Shown: positions 13,170 through 30,236, counted from the stretch's first letter. The stretch: 64,000 nucleotides of DNA from Auanema rhodensis (GCA_964057225.1 OZ059897.1:8060001-8124000), one strand, 5' to 3'. A program made the numbers and translations. The notes: generated from the letters alone by a model not told the origin.

Positions 13170-16100
13170 ATGGAGCTAGGTGAAAGCGGCTCTGAGCCCG
13201 CACCTGTTCGTAGAAATGTTCGTCCTAATTTTGCAGAAGATGGTAACTTTGAAATTTTTAAACATTTCATGAATCTAATCCTTATAGTATATGGTGATAG
13301 ATTATCAACATCTTCATCGGATTCTAGCGCCGAGTACAGTGAATCTTCACTTGCCCATCGGCGGCAGGTAAGATAGTTTTAGATTTATAGTATATCCTAC
13401 AACTACAGGTATCTCTTTTAAAATTGAAGCAGCCTCCAGGCTTACTTACTGCTAATGTAAACAGTGATAATGCTCATAATTCAAGCCACATAGAAAATTC
13501 AGCGGAAATTGTTGAGTTTTTTGGCGCTTGATTCAACTCATATCTTATTATTTAGAGCGATGGTGATTTGGAATTCATTTATAGTGACACTGATACTACA
13601 GCCAATGAATTAGCTGAGCTATACAGTTATTCAGAATTAGACGATTTTTCAAAAAACTTCCATTGCTGGCGAGTGTATGCGGATGAAAAGCAGGTAAAAA
13701 CCGAGTTTAAACCTATATATCGCAATGCAAATTAGATTGAATCACCTTATCTCTTCTCATCATTACCTGAGACCAGAAAGAAATCTATTTTTCTCGATTT
13801 ATGCAGTCGAATAGAATGTGCGGATGCCCATATCCGTTTAGCTAGCTCTCGAATTATACTTTATATACTGCAGGTTTTTCTTTTTTTTGTTGTTGCTGAA
13901 ATCATATTTAAATTGAAGGGTGCTTTTGCTGATTTTATTGATGAAGATGAAATGGTAGCTGGTGTTCCAACAATGCCTCCAGTGGACCGAGGTACAGGAG
14001 GTTATGAAATGGAATGCATTCGACAAGCATTTACTAATGTACACCTTGCTTATAGCTGTGGGGTTTATCAAGTAGCTTTGAATGCTTTCTGCTGTTTCTA
14101 ATTTATTAATTGCAGTCTCTGTGTTCATTGTTGCTTGCTGAAATGAATGAACCATTTGATAGTGGCTTGCCACTTGATGGGAGAATTTCTAAAGCTAGTA
14201 GTCGTGATAGCAGAAATGCAAGTAATGGAGATTTATCTGATCATGGTATTCTTAATATAGAACATTATATCTTGATTTTTTTTTTTTAAGATCGTCGTAG
14301 ACGAACAGCAACTTTAGCTGATAATGAAAGCCTTCGTGTTGTTCTATCTTCGCTATACCATATGGTTGAGCTTATGAGGTATGATCTTTTATGTGTCCAA
14401 ACGTTTAAATTTTTTTATCTTTTATAGAAATGAAGAGCTAACTTCCTCATCTGGTGATCCAACATTAATTAAAAGGCAGAAAGACTTCATTGTAGAATTA
14501 GGTTCTAATAGCAATAATTATATTTTAAAAACGATTTTTAATATTTAGAAGAGCCTCTCGATAACTATGGTAAGCCACTCATCTCTGTTTTGTTTGAGAT
14601 GATGCCTGCTTTTTATACCGGTAATAGTCCTCACTATCCTATGAAAAAAGTTTGTTTGTATTATTTTCTCCCTAGTTATCTTGTTATTAGGTATTTCTTC
14701 TTGTATGGAAAATTTTACTAGCAACTTTGGGTGGATGGAAAGAACTTGATGCTATGAAAAAGGCAAAAAGAACAGAGCAAGCCCTTCCACTTTATGAGAA
14801 TACAATTGAAATGGCTCAAAATATGCCAGCGACAGTCGTAAGCGAAGGCGAAAATGGTAGATTTTTGCGAAATTTTCTGAACTAAAGTTCTCACTTCAGG
14901 AGCACGCCTTGCTCCTAAGAGAAGTGCTTCGCGTCTTGGAACACTATCCTTGGCAAGACAACTTGCTTGCTCAAGTAGCGAGGAATCCAGAGAAGATGAA
15001 GAGAACTTTGACCAGGTTGCACCAACTCCTACTGATCCTGCAATCAAAGTGCAACATCAATCCAGTAAGTGTAAATTTTCTGGTCTGTGTATCAGCAGTT
15101 ATAGGAGGTGATCGGCAAAATAGCGGTGACCGCACACCTCGGGCTGGATCTCCTACACCTTATGAGCCACCTAAGAAAGGGCTGCCATGGAAAAGTAAAG
15201 TGAACAACGCTGAATTGGATGTATATATACAATCATTAAGGTACAATCTCAGAAAAGATCCTTATTAAAGTGTTGTGTTTAGGCAAAAGTTTTTCAATTA
15301 CAAGCTTGAAGGTGATACAACTACTATGTTTGGATTCCCACCTCCTATTATTAGAAGTGTTAATGTTCTCCGCCAACATATTTATACTTCTTTATCAGAA
15401 TTGCAGGTTAAATTATTATTTCATTGAAACAACATCTCATTCTCATTTTCAGGCAAAGACTGATAAAGATTTCAACAGATATCTTTTTTCAACTAAGGAA
15501 AACATTGAGCCTACAAGCACTGAAATGTTGTATCGTCTTCTTCTTCCAAATTTGAGTCAATATGTAGTTGCAATTTTGAAAGTATTGCTAGCTGCTGCTC
15601 CATCAAACAAAGCAAGCTGTTTACAATAATTTCTATGCTAATATTCGTTTTGTTAGGCTAAAAGTGATGCTTTAAATGTTCTAGTCGATGTTTTAACTCC
15701 TGAAACTGACGGGAGTGATGTTCTTTCTAATTCTATTAGCTTAGGTATTCTTTCTTATGTGAAATATGATCACAACCTTATTTATAGATCATTCATCAAG
15801 TAGTCCCTTAGAAGATAGTGTTCGATTAGCTATTGATATTCATCGTCATAAAGAGGTGTAGTGATACTAATGTTCTCATAGCCTCATTTTTCCTTTTTTC
15901 AGATTTTGGTTAAAGCGGCATCTTCTATTTTGATACTATTGTGCAAACATTTCAAACTGAATCATGTGTACCAATTTGAATATCTTTGTCAGCATGTGGT
16001 ATATGATGCTTCAAACTTACGAATCACTAACCTATTTTCACAGGTATTTGGAAATGGTATTCCTCTGTTGTTGAAGTTTTTGGATCAAAACATGACTCGT

Positions 16101-17100
16101 CATATTCAATCAAGATATGAAATTCATGCTTATAACTATCCTCAAGCTGTTCTGCACTATGTGAGAAATAGAGAAGAATGGCCAACTTTGAATTCCGATA
16201 ATGTAGAAGAAAATCCTGTCGTTGAGACACAAGGTGTATATTACATGTGGAGAAATATATTTTCTTCAATAAATATAGTAAGGTAAGTGAATTTGCGTTT
16301 TCTTCTTGCATTATTAATTATTAATTTATGTTTAGAGTTTTGAATAAGCTAGTAAAATCAAAACAATCTCGGGTAATGATGCTTGTAGTATTTAAATCTG
16401 CTCCTATTTTAAAAAGATCTCTTAAAGTTCGACTGGTAAACTTTTTTTTTCACTAATTAACTATCTTTATATTTATAGGGTATTTTCCAATTATATATTT
16501 TGAAAGCATTAAAAATGCAATCAAGATATTTGGGAAGACAATGGCGACGTACTAACATGGATATCATATCTGCCATTTATAATAAAGTTCGTCATAGGTT
16601 TGAAAATGTTTTTTAGATACCTTGATTTTCCTTTGTTAATAGATTAACAGATGATTGGGCGTATGCTAGTGAGATGAGAAAATCTTATGATTACCATCCA
16701 GAAGAAAATGAACTCAAAGCTGATGTTGAACGTTTTCATAGTCGGCGATATGGAGGAATGTACCCTCAATTTGCTATTGGTTTGCAGCTACAATTTTGAT
16801 CTTTGAACAACTTTTTTTCAGAAGTGAGCGATGCTCCAATGCCAGGTGACGATTACTTAAATCGAGTCGATCTTCGAGAGTTTGAGCCAGTTGACTCGTG
16901 TTTCCATTCTGTTCTCGGAATTAATCCAGACTTGGGGGAGAAGTAATTATATCTTTAATATTTAAATATAAATTTTTGTAATGTTCAGGTTTACGAAAAA
17001 CTATTCGGTGTGGGTAGAACAAGAAGTATTGAGGCGAAAAATCGACTGGAACAAACTACTAATCAATACAAAAGGTGTATATTGTGATGCTGATACTTAA
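13170..17100 (+). CDS. far-11: STRIP1/2 homologue (striatin-interacting protein, FAR-11)
   Basis: Core subunit of the STRIPAK phosphatase-kinase complex, linked to cell polarity, endosome and ER organisation. About 17 exons starting MELGESGSEPAPVRRNVR. The N1221 domain is recognisable in GDLEFIYSDTDTTANELAEL (about 13565-13620). The central part contains YRLLLPNLSQYVVAILKVLL and FGNGIPLLLKFLDQNMTRHI. The C-terminus (RLTDDWAYASEMR, then DSCFHSVLGINPDLGEKF and YSVWVEQEVLRRKIDWNKLL) follows human STRIP1 closely, including the DWAYG-like, SVLG and ISWEELL-like end. Length and architecture look complete. First gene of a run of three same-strand genes with short spacers. Confidence 0.92.
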
Positions 17101-17270
17101 CAAGCAAATATGCCGTTTTACTGAAATGTTGCTTTAATTTTTTGAAAATAATATTTAATTTATTTTGTTTTTTATTTTTTTTTCGTGGTATGATGCTCCG
17201 AATATATTTGAAATGTTTTCATATATATTTCGAAATCAAAATATTCTAGATCGTGTATAGTATAGTAAAT

Positions 17271-18812
17271 ATGCGGGTCAGTATTTTGGGTAATTCCGTG
17301 AAATCTGTTTTTGTATCAACAAGGTAAAACGGTCGGTGGAAAGTTTGGCGTTAATGTCATGAAATTTCCAGATTTCAATCTCTGTCCGCCAATCGTATTC
17401 CTAATTTGAAAACTGTTCGAAAAACACTTCCTATTTCTTCATTGTTAGAAACTTATTCTCGCCGTCATTGGGATGATACGGTTACGAAAGACGATCCCTT
17501 TGTAGAACATTTAAGATCAGGAATACTTAATGGCAGCAGAGCGTGTTTAGCTTCGGCCATTACACTTGTAGAATCTAAGAACCCAACGAAAAGAGCTCAA
17601 GGAAATGTTCTTTTAAAGGTATTTCGTGTCCTGGATTTTGTTCAAGTATCATATTATTTAGATGATGCTGGAGGAAGAACGCCGGCGTTATCAAGAAAAG
17701 GGCCAAGATGCTATGATTTTCCGAATTGGCATCTCTGGTAGTCCAGGTGTAGGAAAATCGTCTTTTATTGAAGCTCTGGGTAAAGAACTAACAGAGGTGA
17801 GAAATTTGAAAATTGCTGTCTTGACCATTGATCCTACAAGTGCTATTACTGGAGGTGTGAGTTATCCGTTATTCTAATAATATGTCTTAAATTTAGGATC
17901 TGTTCTTGGGGATTTAACTAGAATGCAAGAACTTTCTCGCAACCCTAAAGCGTACATCAGACAATCACCGACAAGCGGTAGTCGAATCGCAAATGCTTGA
18001 TAGTTTAATCAGGATTTAAGGTTCCTTGGGAGGAGTTACTCGTGGTATCCACGAAGCTATTATTCTCTGTGAAGCGGCAGGCTACGATGTAGTAATAATT
18101 GAAACTGTTGGTACGCTTGCCATATACTCGCTCTTGTATCTTCCTCGTACCACTTTAGGTGTTGGTCAAAGTGAGACATCTGTATCTAACATGTGCGACA
18201 TGTTTTGTCTTCTTTTATCACCAGCTCATGGAGATGAGTTACAAGGCGTGAAGAGAGGCATCATGGAATTGAGTGATCTTCTTGTTGTAACAAAGGATGA
18301 TGGACAAATGAAAGCGGATGCTAAGTTAACGCAGGCGGAATATATTTCAGCCTTGAAGTATATGCGTCAACGTATTCCAGTGTGGAGGCCTAGGGTATGA
18401 TTAAATGAAAATTGATAAGTTTTCATATTATTATTAGGTTCTACGTTCTTCAATTATGAACGCTAAATCTATTTCTGCTGTATGTGATAATATGTTTGAT
18501 TTTTGGAAAACGATCGGAGATTCTGGTGATTTGCAAACCCTTCGCAACCAACAGCTAAACCAGGTTTGTTTTATTTTGTTGTTGTTTCGTAATTTTAACT
18601 TCGATTGTAGTGGATGTGGAATCATGTTAAGGATGAAATCATGTCCGCGTTCATGCGCCACCCTAAAATCTGTGAATTGGTATTGCGAAATTGTTTAACT
18701 TTCGTTTACATAACTTTTCCAGACACCAAAGTTAGAAACTGATATAAAGAATGGTGTAATAACTCCAGGCTTGGCAGCGGAGACTATGATAAGATCTTTC
18801 TTTAATGTATGA
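17271..18812 (+). CDS. mmaa-1: MMAA/MeaB-type GTPase, methylmalonyl-CoA mutase chaperone
   Basis: Mitochondrial G-protein that protects and loads adenosylcobalamin on methylmalonyl-CoA mutase in propionate breakdown. Start at ATG 17271 gives [19 protein letters not shown], a basic, Ser/Thr-rich presequence fit for mitochondrial import. Motifs in order: Walker [11 protein letters not shown] (about 17740), [47 protein letters not shown] (Walker B region, about 18160) and guanine-specificity motif VVTKDDG (TKSDG in human MMAA). The C-terminal VWMWNLI-like dimerisation part is present as [15 protein letters not shown]. About nine exons. Its start is only 170 nt after the far-11 stop. Confidence 0.93.
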
Positions 18813-19094
18813 AAAATGTAATGCTCCTTATTTGGGTTAACTTCAAATTTTATTTGCCAGATCGTTTATATGTACATTCTATTTCTAAAGCTTATTTTTA
18901 CTAATACTTCGAATCCCGGTCATAATTCTCCTTTGTGCCATTTCCCTAATGTGTTACATTTATATTTGAAAATATATTAGATTTTCTACGAAAAATAAAC
19001 TCAGAGCCCAGGATGTTTTACTCTGCTAGCTTCTGTTGGACTCATTATATCTTTTCTCATCGTTAAAATTGTTTGTTTATGGCAGACTTCAGGA

Positions 19095-22000
19095 ATGTCG
19101 ACAAGATATGCTTGCGATTACGCCAAGAGGGTAGCGAATTGCAAAAAATGTAAATTGCAGCTGCCTAAAGGAGTATGTATTTAAGAATAAAATTCTTTTG
19201 ATTCTTGAACTTTAGTGTTTACGGTTAGCCAAGATAACTCCGAACCCTTTCGTAGAGAAAGCTGATGGTCCTCCCCCCGATATGAAAAGCTATTTTCATG
19301 CTAACTGTTTATTTGAAACTTTTTATAAAGCTCGGGCTACCACAAAGGTGATTGAAGAGCCTGGAGACGTAGAATCCTGGGGTGATCTTAAAGACGAAGA
19401 CAAAGATGAATTGAACAAGTTGATTGATGATTTGAGCGCTGCAAGAGGCCAAAAGGCAAGTAAAACTCCTAAGAAGCCTGCTGCGTCTAAGGTACTCTAT
19501 ACCTTTCTTTTGCAATTACAATTGCTACTCTAGACTACTTCGCCAAAAACGCCAGCAAATACTCAAAAAGACTCAAAAAATGAAGAAGAAGAAGAAGAAG
19601 AAGAGGGGAAAGGTGATCAGAAAACTGTTAAGACTTCTTCCAAAGGAAAAGAGAAAGAAAAGAAGAAAGATAAGGATGTGGAAGTTGAAAATGAACCTAA
19701 AGTGACAATTAAAGATGATTCAAAGTACAACGCTTTCTACAAGGTTAGATGGTCATTAACGTAAAAAGTTGAGTATTAGTTTACAGTTCTGCCAGCTGTG
19801 TGATGTTATAAGTAGTGTTAGCAAATATACTGATAAGTCGGAAGCTGTTCGTCTTTTTTTATCTAAAGGTAAAGTGCGAAAAAAATTTTTTCTCATCAAT
19901 AATTTAACATTTAAGATAAATATGATGGTGATGTACTCACACTTATCCGCTTGCTGACGCCAGGTGCTGATCAAAGAGTATATAATATCAAAGAAAAACA
20001 AATTTTGAAGCATTTTTCAAAGGTAATAATCACTTGAAGTTATTTTCTTTTACAGGGACAGTAGTAATGCAACCGCGTCGTATTAAAATTCAAAATTAAA
20101 TAATGGCAGATATGCTAATGAATTCATATCGCTACTTAGGGTTTTTTATTCTGAATTTTCAGATATATGATCTTGACCATGAAGAAATGACTAATTTGTA
20201 TAAAAATGACGGTGATGTGTCATACACTATCCGAACTACAATGGAAAAGCGTGACTTAATGAAAACTAAAAAAAGTGATTGGAGTATTTTGAAGGTTGTT
20301 TTCTAATCTTTTCACATTTTAATCAGAACTTATAGGTTGATCGCTGGTTGAATAAGTTAACGGAGTTTACAAAGGATGAAGAGCAAATCACACATTTGAA
20401 ATTTGCAGCAAAAAGGTTTTTCTTTTTAAGTCATATGGAATATTATATTAGTTTCAAGAATGTCAGCATTGGAGTTAATGTATCTTATTCGGTTGATTAA
20501 AAAGGATTTACGTATAAATGCCGGAACTAAGCATATTCTTGATGGTCTGCATAGTAACGCATATGAAACTTTTCAACATTGCAGAGATCTAGAGGAATTA
20601 GTTAACAAGTAATTATTTTCTATAAAATGACGAGCTATGATAATTCGTTTGCAGATTTAAAGCTGGAGAACTTGCAAATATTAAGGGTGTAAGTTCTATG
20701 GGAATTAAACTAGGTACTCCTGTGTTACCCATGCTTGTAAGATCTTAGTTTTTTGGTTGATAATAAATATAGGTTATATAGGCCGAGGCATGTAAGTCGG
20801 TTGCTAAAGCAATGTCAAAATGCCCGAATGGAATGTATTCGGAAATAAAGTATGATGGTGAAAGAGTACAAGTATGCATTTTTATTATAAAGTCTTGATA
20901 AAAACTTGGTTCAGGTTCATAAAGACGGTAAAAGTTTCTCATATTTCTCCAGAAGTTTGAAACCTGTTCAAAATCATAAGGTATGTTTGAGTTCTACAGT
21001 AATGCAACAGTACGAGTTTCTAGGTGAATCCTTTCGCAGAGTTCATCCCACAAGCTTTCTCTGATGGAAACGATTTAATCTTAGACGCTGAGGTTCATAT
21101 TCTTTAGTTTTTGATATTTTAAATTGTTGTGTCAGGTTTTAATGGTTGATATTAAAACTGGCAAGCCTTTGCCGTTTGGAACTCTTGGAATTCACAAAAG
21201 AGAAGAAGTAACCCTACTTACCTCCTTTTTCCGTTAAAATAATTTTTTAAATTTTAGTTTAAAGATGCTGTAGTTTGCCTATTTGTCTTTGATATCCTCC
21301 GCTACAATGATCAAGATCTCACTTCTAAGTTTGTAATTTCAAAGTTTTGTGGGTTAAGTTGTTCTCTAGGTCTTTGAAAGAACGCAGGCAATTTTTGGAG
21401 AAAACCATGACGGAAGTTCCAAATAGAATTGTCCTTTCCAATTATGAGTATATCAAGAATGGAGTTAGTTGTTTTTTAGGTTTTTTTGAAAAAAAACAGT
21501 ACTTTGTAGGAAAATGACAAATTGAAAACTATGATATGGAAAGCCATTGATGAAGGCTTGGAAGGATTAGTGCTAAAAGTTGTTTCTACGTTATTTCCCT
21601 TTAAATTCTTTATCTTTTTTTCAGGATATAAAAGGTTTATATGAGCCTGGTAAACGGCATTGGTTGAAAGTCAAGAAAGATTATTTGGAAGAAGGGCAGA
21701 TGGCAGATTCAGCTGATCTCATAGTTCTTGGTGGATATTTCGGTACCGGCAACAAAGGTTTTTGATAAATTGAGTTCTATATGAAAATAATATTTTTCAG
21801 GTGGAATAATTTCGGTTTTCCTGATGGGTGTGTATGACTCTGCTAGCGATACCTACAAAACAGTCACAAAATGTGGCAATGGGCATACTGATGAAATCTT
21901 AGAGAAAATTAACAAAGAGCTTAAACCTAAGGTTTTCAAAAGTTCACATTTTAGCTCAACTTCAAGTTTAGATGAATAGAATTGATGGGGATGCTGACAG

Positions 22001-22640
22001 ATTGCCTGTATGGTTATCTTGCTCTAGATCTCTGGTTCCAGACTTTGTTATGCAAGATCCTAAAGAAGCACCTGTATGGGAGATAACAGGTACGTCAGAA
22101 GGCTATCAAATGAAACTTACGATGCATTAAGGTGCTGAGTTTTCGAAATCGTCGAATCATTCGGCAGATGGACTCTCAATTCGGTTCCCCCGTGTTACTC
22201 GAATTCGTGATGACAAAGATTGGAAGTCAGCAACGAATCTCAAGGAACTCAAGGTTGTGTTAATATGAACTTTTCAATTAAAAATTATTTTTTTCAGAAG
22301 CAATATAGTATTTCAAAGTCCAAAAGCGACATAGATCATAATTCACTAGAAGATGAAAAAACTTTGTATTCCAAAAGTCCAGTTAAGAAGACTTCTAACA
22401 ATTTGGATTCTTCTTCATCGTCGTCTACCTCACGTAAAAGAAAATCAGAAAAGGATGATGAAAATATTAGTTCAAATAAAAAAAACAAAACAGATTCAGA
22501 ACCACCAGAGGGAGCTATAGTTTGCCAGTACGTTTCGAACTTACTCTTATACTAGTTAATTGTTTCATTTTAGATATGGAGAAAGTTGCTATAGAAAGAA
22601 TAAGCAACATCTCGAAGAATTCTGGCATCCAATGAGATAA
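19095..22640 (+). CDS. LIG3: DNA ligase III with N-terminal PARP-type zinc finger and C-terminal PBZ-type finger
   Basis: ATP-dependent ligase that seals nicks in base-excision/single-strand break repair and in mitochondria. N-terminus MSTRYACDYAKRVANCKKC begins a PARP-type zinc finger (NCKKC then YFHANC). An acidic/lysine-rich linker coded by a GAA repeat (19582-19605) follows. The ligase core has adenylation motif EIKYDGERVQ (about 20850), FSRSLKPV, LDAEVLMVD, FGTLGIHKRE, EGLEGLVLKD and WLKVKKDYLEEGQMADSADL, all close to human LIG3; OB-fold part includes WEITGAEFSKS and SIRFPRVTRIRDDKDWKSAT. The tail is Ser/Lys-rich and ends CQYGESCYRKNKQHLEEFWH, a PBZ finger; I see no BRCT. About 24 exons. 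The start ATG sits 9 nt after GGCAG, a good trans-splice acceptor. Confidence 0.95.
19582..19605 (+). repeat. (GAA)n coding microsatellite in the ligase linker
   Basis: Eight near-perfect GAA units encoding a Glu run between the PARP finger and the ligase core. Likely length-variable. Confidence 0.85.
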
Positions 22641-22841
22641 AAAGACAAAACATATAGGGGCATATACACTTTATCTTTTCAGAAACATATCTCTTTTATG
22701 AATTTTGCAAAATAAATTTTTTAAAAATAATTTTTCTAAGGGGGGAAGGGGTTTGAGTTATAGAATCCAACATGACAGTATTAATATTTATTTGTTCTTT
22801 TAGTTTAAGTAGACATGATTATCATGTAATAAGTATCCCAA

Positions 22842-24137
22842 TTATCTCTTCCAGGCGGTATTTATTTGAAAGAAATAAGCATGAATTGAAGCAGGTGTGT
22901 CTATGCGGGCTTTTGCAATGTTAATCCTCTGTAAAAAAATATTTTTAATATGGTGGAATTCATCTAAAAACTTTCTACCTGAATAGATGTTCCTTTCTTT
23001 GAAAATATTCCGCATAAATCGGCTTTTAGTACTTCGCGAACTTCTGGAACAATGAAAGAGATAACCAATAGACCTATGTGAGGAGACCTGCAAGATAGTT
23101 TCATAAGCATAAGTATGTCGGAAAGCTAAGAGCATACATCGCTATCAAAAGATCTAATACAGCCCAACAAAGACTTGTATTCCAAGGAGTATGTTCGATT
23201 AATCCATGAACATATATAGGTGTTAGTGTTATGAAACCAACAGGACATAGATAGAAGACAGAGTGTTGTAAGATCTGCGAAAAGTCAAAGATACATACAA
23301 TGCAATGACTGCAAAACTTACTTTTAAAACTTTGACATTTTCTGATAATTGGTATCGGTAACCAAGTGTATAATTTTCGGTTACAAATACTTCAGCAATA
23401 TGTAATCTACTAAGACGTTTTCGATTAAAATGGTAAATAAATGTATAAGATATACAACACATAACCCCTACACAAAGTGCTGTGATTACTATACTGGTAT
23501 GATACATTGTTCCTGGAAAAGTTGTTCAAAGTCATAGAAAAAGGAAGAAGTATGATCTCACGTCCTGATACAAGACAAACTAATGTTGACGAAGCTATCA
23601 ATTCAACTATACATATAGTCATCGAGACCCAAGATCTATGTTTAGCTTCATAATCTCTAATAAATATAGAAGCAAATGTTCTTTCAAGTAGAATGCCTGG
23701 TAATGAGACGGCTATGAATCCAAACATGTAGGATCTCAGAAGACATCCCGTAAGCAATGGTAAATCTTGTGGAAGTTCACCTCAAAATATATAAAATTGC
23801 TTCAAAAGCTATTGCTTTCTGTTTTACCTGAGATTTTAACAAGGCCAACTTGATATACGAATATAATAATTCTACCAAATATGGCTGAGTAATATACGAA
23901 GAAAGAATAATGAAAAATTTTTTGTAAATTTCTATGAAAAACAGCAATTTTAGAGAATAAATGGATGAAAATCCACGAAGTACTAATGGTAATACTTATA
24001 AATATTAATTCACTAATGTATACACATCTGAATACAGTATCTGATACGAAAGCTGCATCTGGATTAATGAATAGAGGAATCCATATCACATAAGTAGTTG
24101 ATTCTGTGGTGTAGTTATAGAGCATAGATCTCAACAA
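22842..24137 (-). CDS. Sre-type seven-transmembrane chemoreceptor
   Basis: Six exons give a complete receptor of about 350 residues with seven hydrophobic segments, beginning MLRSMLYNYTTESTTY (a second Met follows four residues later). Diagnostic features of the nematode Sre family: ISLxG-like TM2/TM3 region, LERTFASIFIRDYEAKHRSW at the end of TM3, YTLGYRYQLSENVKVLK before TM6, and a final EVREVLKADL after TM7. These receptors sit in ciliated sensory neurons; the ligand is unknown. The last exon adds a short RINIAKARIDTPASIHAYF tail. It converges on the ligase gene with about 200 nt between stops. No frameshift seen; looks functional. Confidence 0.82.
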
Positions 24138-24796
24138 AATTGAAGCTTTATATAATATAAGATCAAAAAGAGAAAGAGAGCGAAAGAGGAAGAAGAATGA
24201 TACAAGTAACGAGAAACATGAAGAAAGAGTAGGAAGACCAACTTAACAATATATGCTGAATGATATTTGTTTTATTTTTGAGCAATTATAAAAGATTCAG
24301 TTACGTCAGTATTTTCTATAATTAAAAAAACTTTTATGAATTGAAGTTATTTGAGATAGACGTTCTCGATGTAGTTGAGATTTTACTATTCACACAAACA
24401 ATAAACCTATTTTTCAGGTTAAAATGTTGATGTTGTTTTCAAAATGTTTGTAACGAATTAAACAAACAAGAAATGCAGTGGGAGGGGGGGGGGGAGATTG
24501 AATTGTTTCATTCATTATAACTATATTTATGAAAATTATGAAATATATACGATAATAGTGGAAGATTAAAACTTTTATTAATTTTTACATGCAATGAATG
24601 TCATTTAGAAAGAGATTCTGATGAATAAGATTAACAAATTCAGTCGGTATTAAGCGTTTGATGAAAATTCTGAGTGGCCAGGTGAATTTATTTAGTATTC
24701 AATTCAATATTGTTGTTCAGTCGACCAAAATATGAAAAAATCAGTAACTTAGAAAATAACATCAAAATGCTGAGGAGATTTAGAGTTAATTGCTAC
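24138..24796. other. Intergenic spacer with an 11-nt G run
   Basis: Between the start of the chemoreceptor and the 3' end of the esterase, both on the minus strand. Contains GGGAG followed by a run of 11 G at 24484-24494. No gene seen. Confidence 0.6.
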
Positions 24797-28376
<3,580 letters not shown>

Positions 28377-29014
28377 ATCTAAATTCTCAAGCTATAAAAA
28401 GACCGAAACAAAGAGCAACTAATGTAATGAACAAAAGCACAAAACGAATGCCATCTTATCTCCGAAAGGAGTTCTAGATAGCTCTTCCCTCTTTGGGAAA
28501 ACCATTGCTCTTAGCTTCTTGGCCATAAATGGTATACTATCAGGAAAGTCGCACATGATGTAATAGGCTCTAAGGCACTTTCGCCTGTTCGAAATGTCTT
28601 AGTCATTCCGCGGGAAGTTAATCTCCTCCTACAGGTGTAGAGAACATACTGATCACATAGAACATCTAGAAAAAATTTTGAATCGCCTACTATGTTTGCC
28701 TACAAATATTTCCATTCGTTGAGCATCTCATAAATTATCAGGATCGATGATTTGTGTGATCGGCATATTTCCATATCAGCACGGAAAGCGACCAATGATG
28801 CCAACAGTTTGTTGTTTTAATGATATGCACCTTTTTGAATTTTCGTTTCTTGTTCGAAGATTTTTGCATTTTCTTTCATTATATAATAACACATATCCAT
28901 ATTTGTTTACTATGCTGTTTCCAGAAGGAATACAAATAAAATTTATAAACATAACAACTTAACCATATCAGAATCTGATTTTGCATTAAAAACTGATAAA
29001 CTATACAACTAAAT
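28377..29014. other. Intergenic spacer upstream of the esterase
   Basis: Holds the esterase promoter and the 3' UTR of mrps-24 (both minus strand). Slightly GC-richer near 28480-28640; no coding frame supported. Confidence 0.5.
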
Positions 29015-29739
29015 CTAAATATAATTATAAGCTACATCTGCTTCACTCTCTACAAATGATAATTCTAACTTCACAGGCTGCTTGAGGAGAATGGATAAAA
29101 ATTCTTCAGCAAAGCCAAACATCCAGTACAGCTTTCTAATATCGAGCCGTCGGGAATGCTGTAGAAAGCCAGCAACAATTAAAACATTTCCTCTTCTTTT
29201 GATTACAAGCTAAAAATTCATTAATATATATTCAATATTCATATCAACAATGTTTTACTTCATTCCCGCTTACAACAACGTTTTGTGGGAAGAATCCTCG
29301 GATGAATCGCCTAACAACCTCATCCTGAGCAACAACTAAGGGCTGTGATTGTTTAAACTCTGAAACACTTTCATAAAATAGTTTTACCGAATAAGGTTTG
29401 ATAAATTTTAAAGAAAAAATTATACAAATATAATAATACAATGTTAAAGCAATAAGGAACTAGAAGTAAACACTTATAATAATATAAATACAACAAACCT
29501 TCCAAGTTCTGAGAATGCCAAGTTAACCAGGATTTCCTTACACCGATATGATGAGGTTTTTGTGCCATTTCATAAGTAAGCATTCGAGATCTATCAACAG
29601 TTGCCTAAAATAAATTATGAACCTCAATATACTTATATATTCTTACTTTATGTTTTCCTGCTTTGTTCTTGTATAAAACGGAAGATGAGGCGATCCCCCT
29701 ACATTGGTGAGAACTAATTTTAAAACTATTGGCTAACAT
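29015..29739 (-). CDS. mrps-24: Mitochondrial small-subunit ribosomal protein MRPS24 (uS3m)
   Basis: Component of the mitoribosome 28S subunit. Four exons. The start codon lies directly after TTTTCAG, so the message is probably trans-spliced at the ATG; the N-terminus MLANSFKISSHQCRGIASSS is a plausible mitochondrial presequence. The body matches human MRPS24 across its length: AGKHKATVDRSRMLTYEMA (human GKGDKPVTYEEA), PHHIGVRKSWLTWHSQNLE (PHYIAHRKGWLSLHTGNL), LVIKRRGNVLIVAG (LVLKRRGNQLEICA), LYWMFGFAEEFLSILLKQPV ([20 protein letters not shown]) and the final VAYNYI (VVYKYL). About 165 residues, the expected size. Confidence 0.93.
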
Positions 29740-30233
29740 CTGAAAATCAAAATAGATCATGAACAAATGTACTGAGCTTATACACAATGCTTTAAAACTA
29801 TCAAAAACCATAATTATTATGTTATTAAGCATAATTAAACAAAAACTATAGCTTAACTATAAGTATATATGGTACGCAGTACGCAATTTACTACCGTAAT
29901 GCGATAAACATTTAAAATATTAAGGGCTTGAAGCTTAAACAATTTTGGATTTGAAATGCTTAATTTGTAATTTTTAGTTCATGAATCATAATAATAGTAA
30001 TGAAGTATTATTACCGAATAAAATACATTATGAATCAGCAACCTGCTTGAAGCCGATGAAGCTCAAAAAAAGCTTGGATATTTTTTCGTTCGGCAACTAT
30101 CTAGATATACCTTTCGAACTTTGTTTTCTATTTCTAAAGGTATTACGTGGAGCATCATAAACATTGTATGAAATGAAGCATTGTCTACAATATAAAGCAA
30201 TTTTTCCTTAGCTGTTCAATTTGGATAAAGATT

Positions 30234-30236
<3 letters not shown>

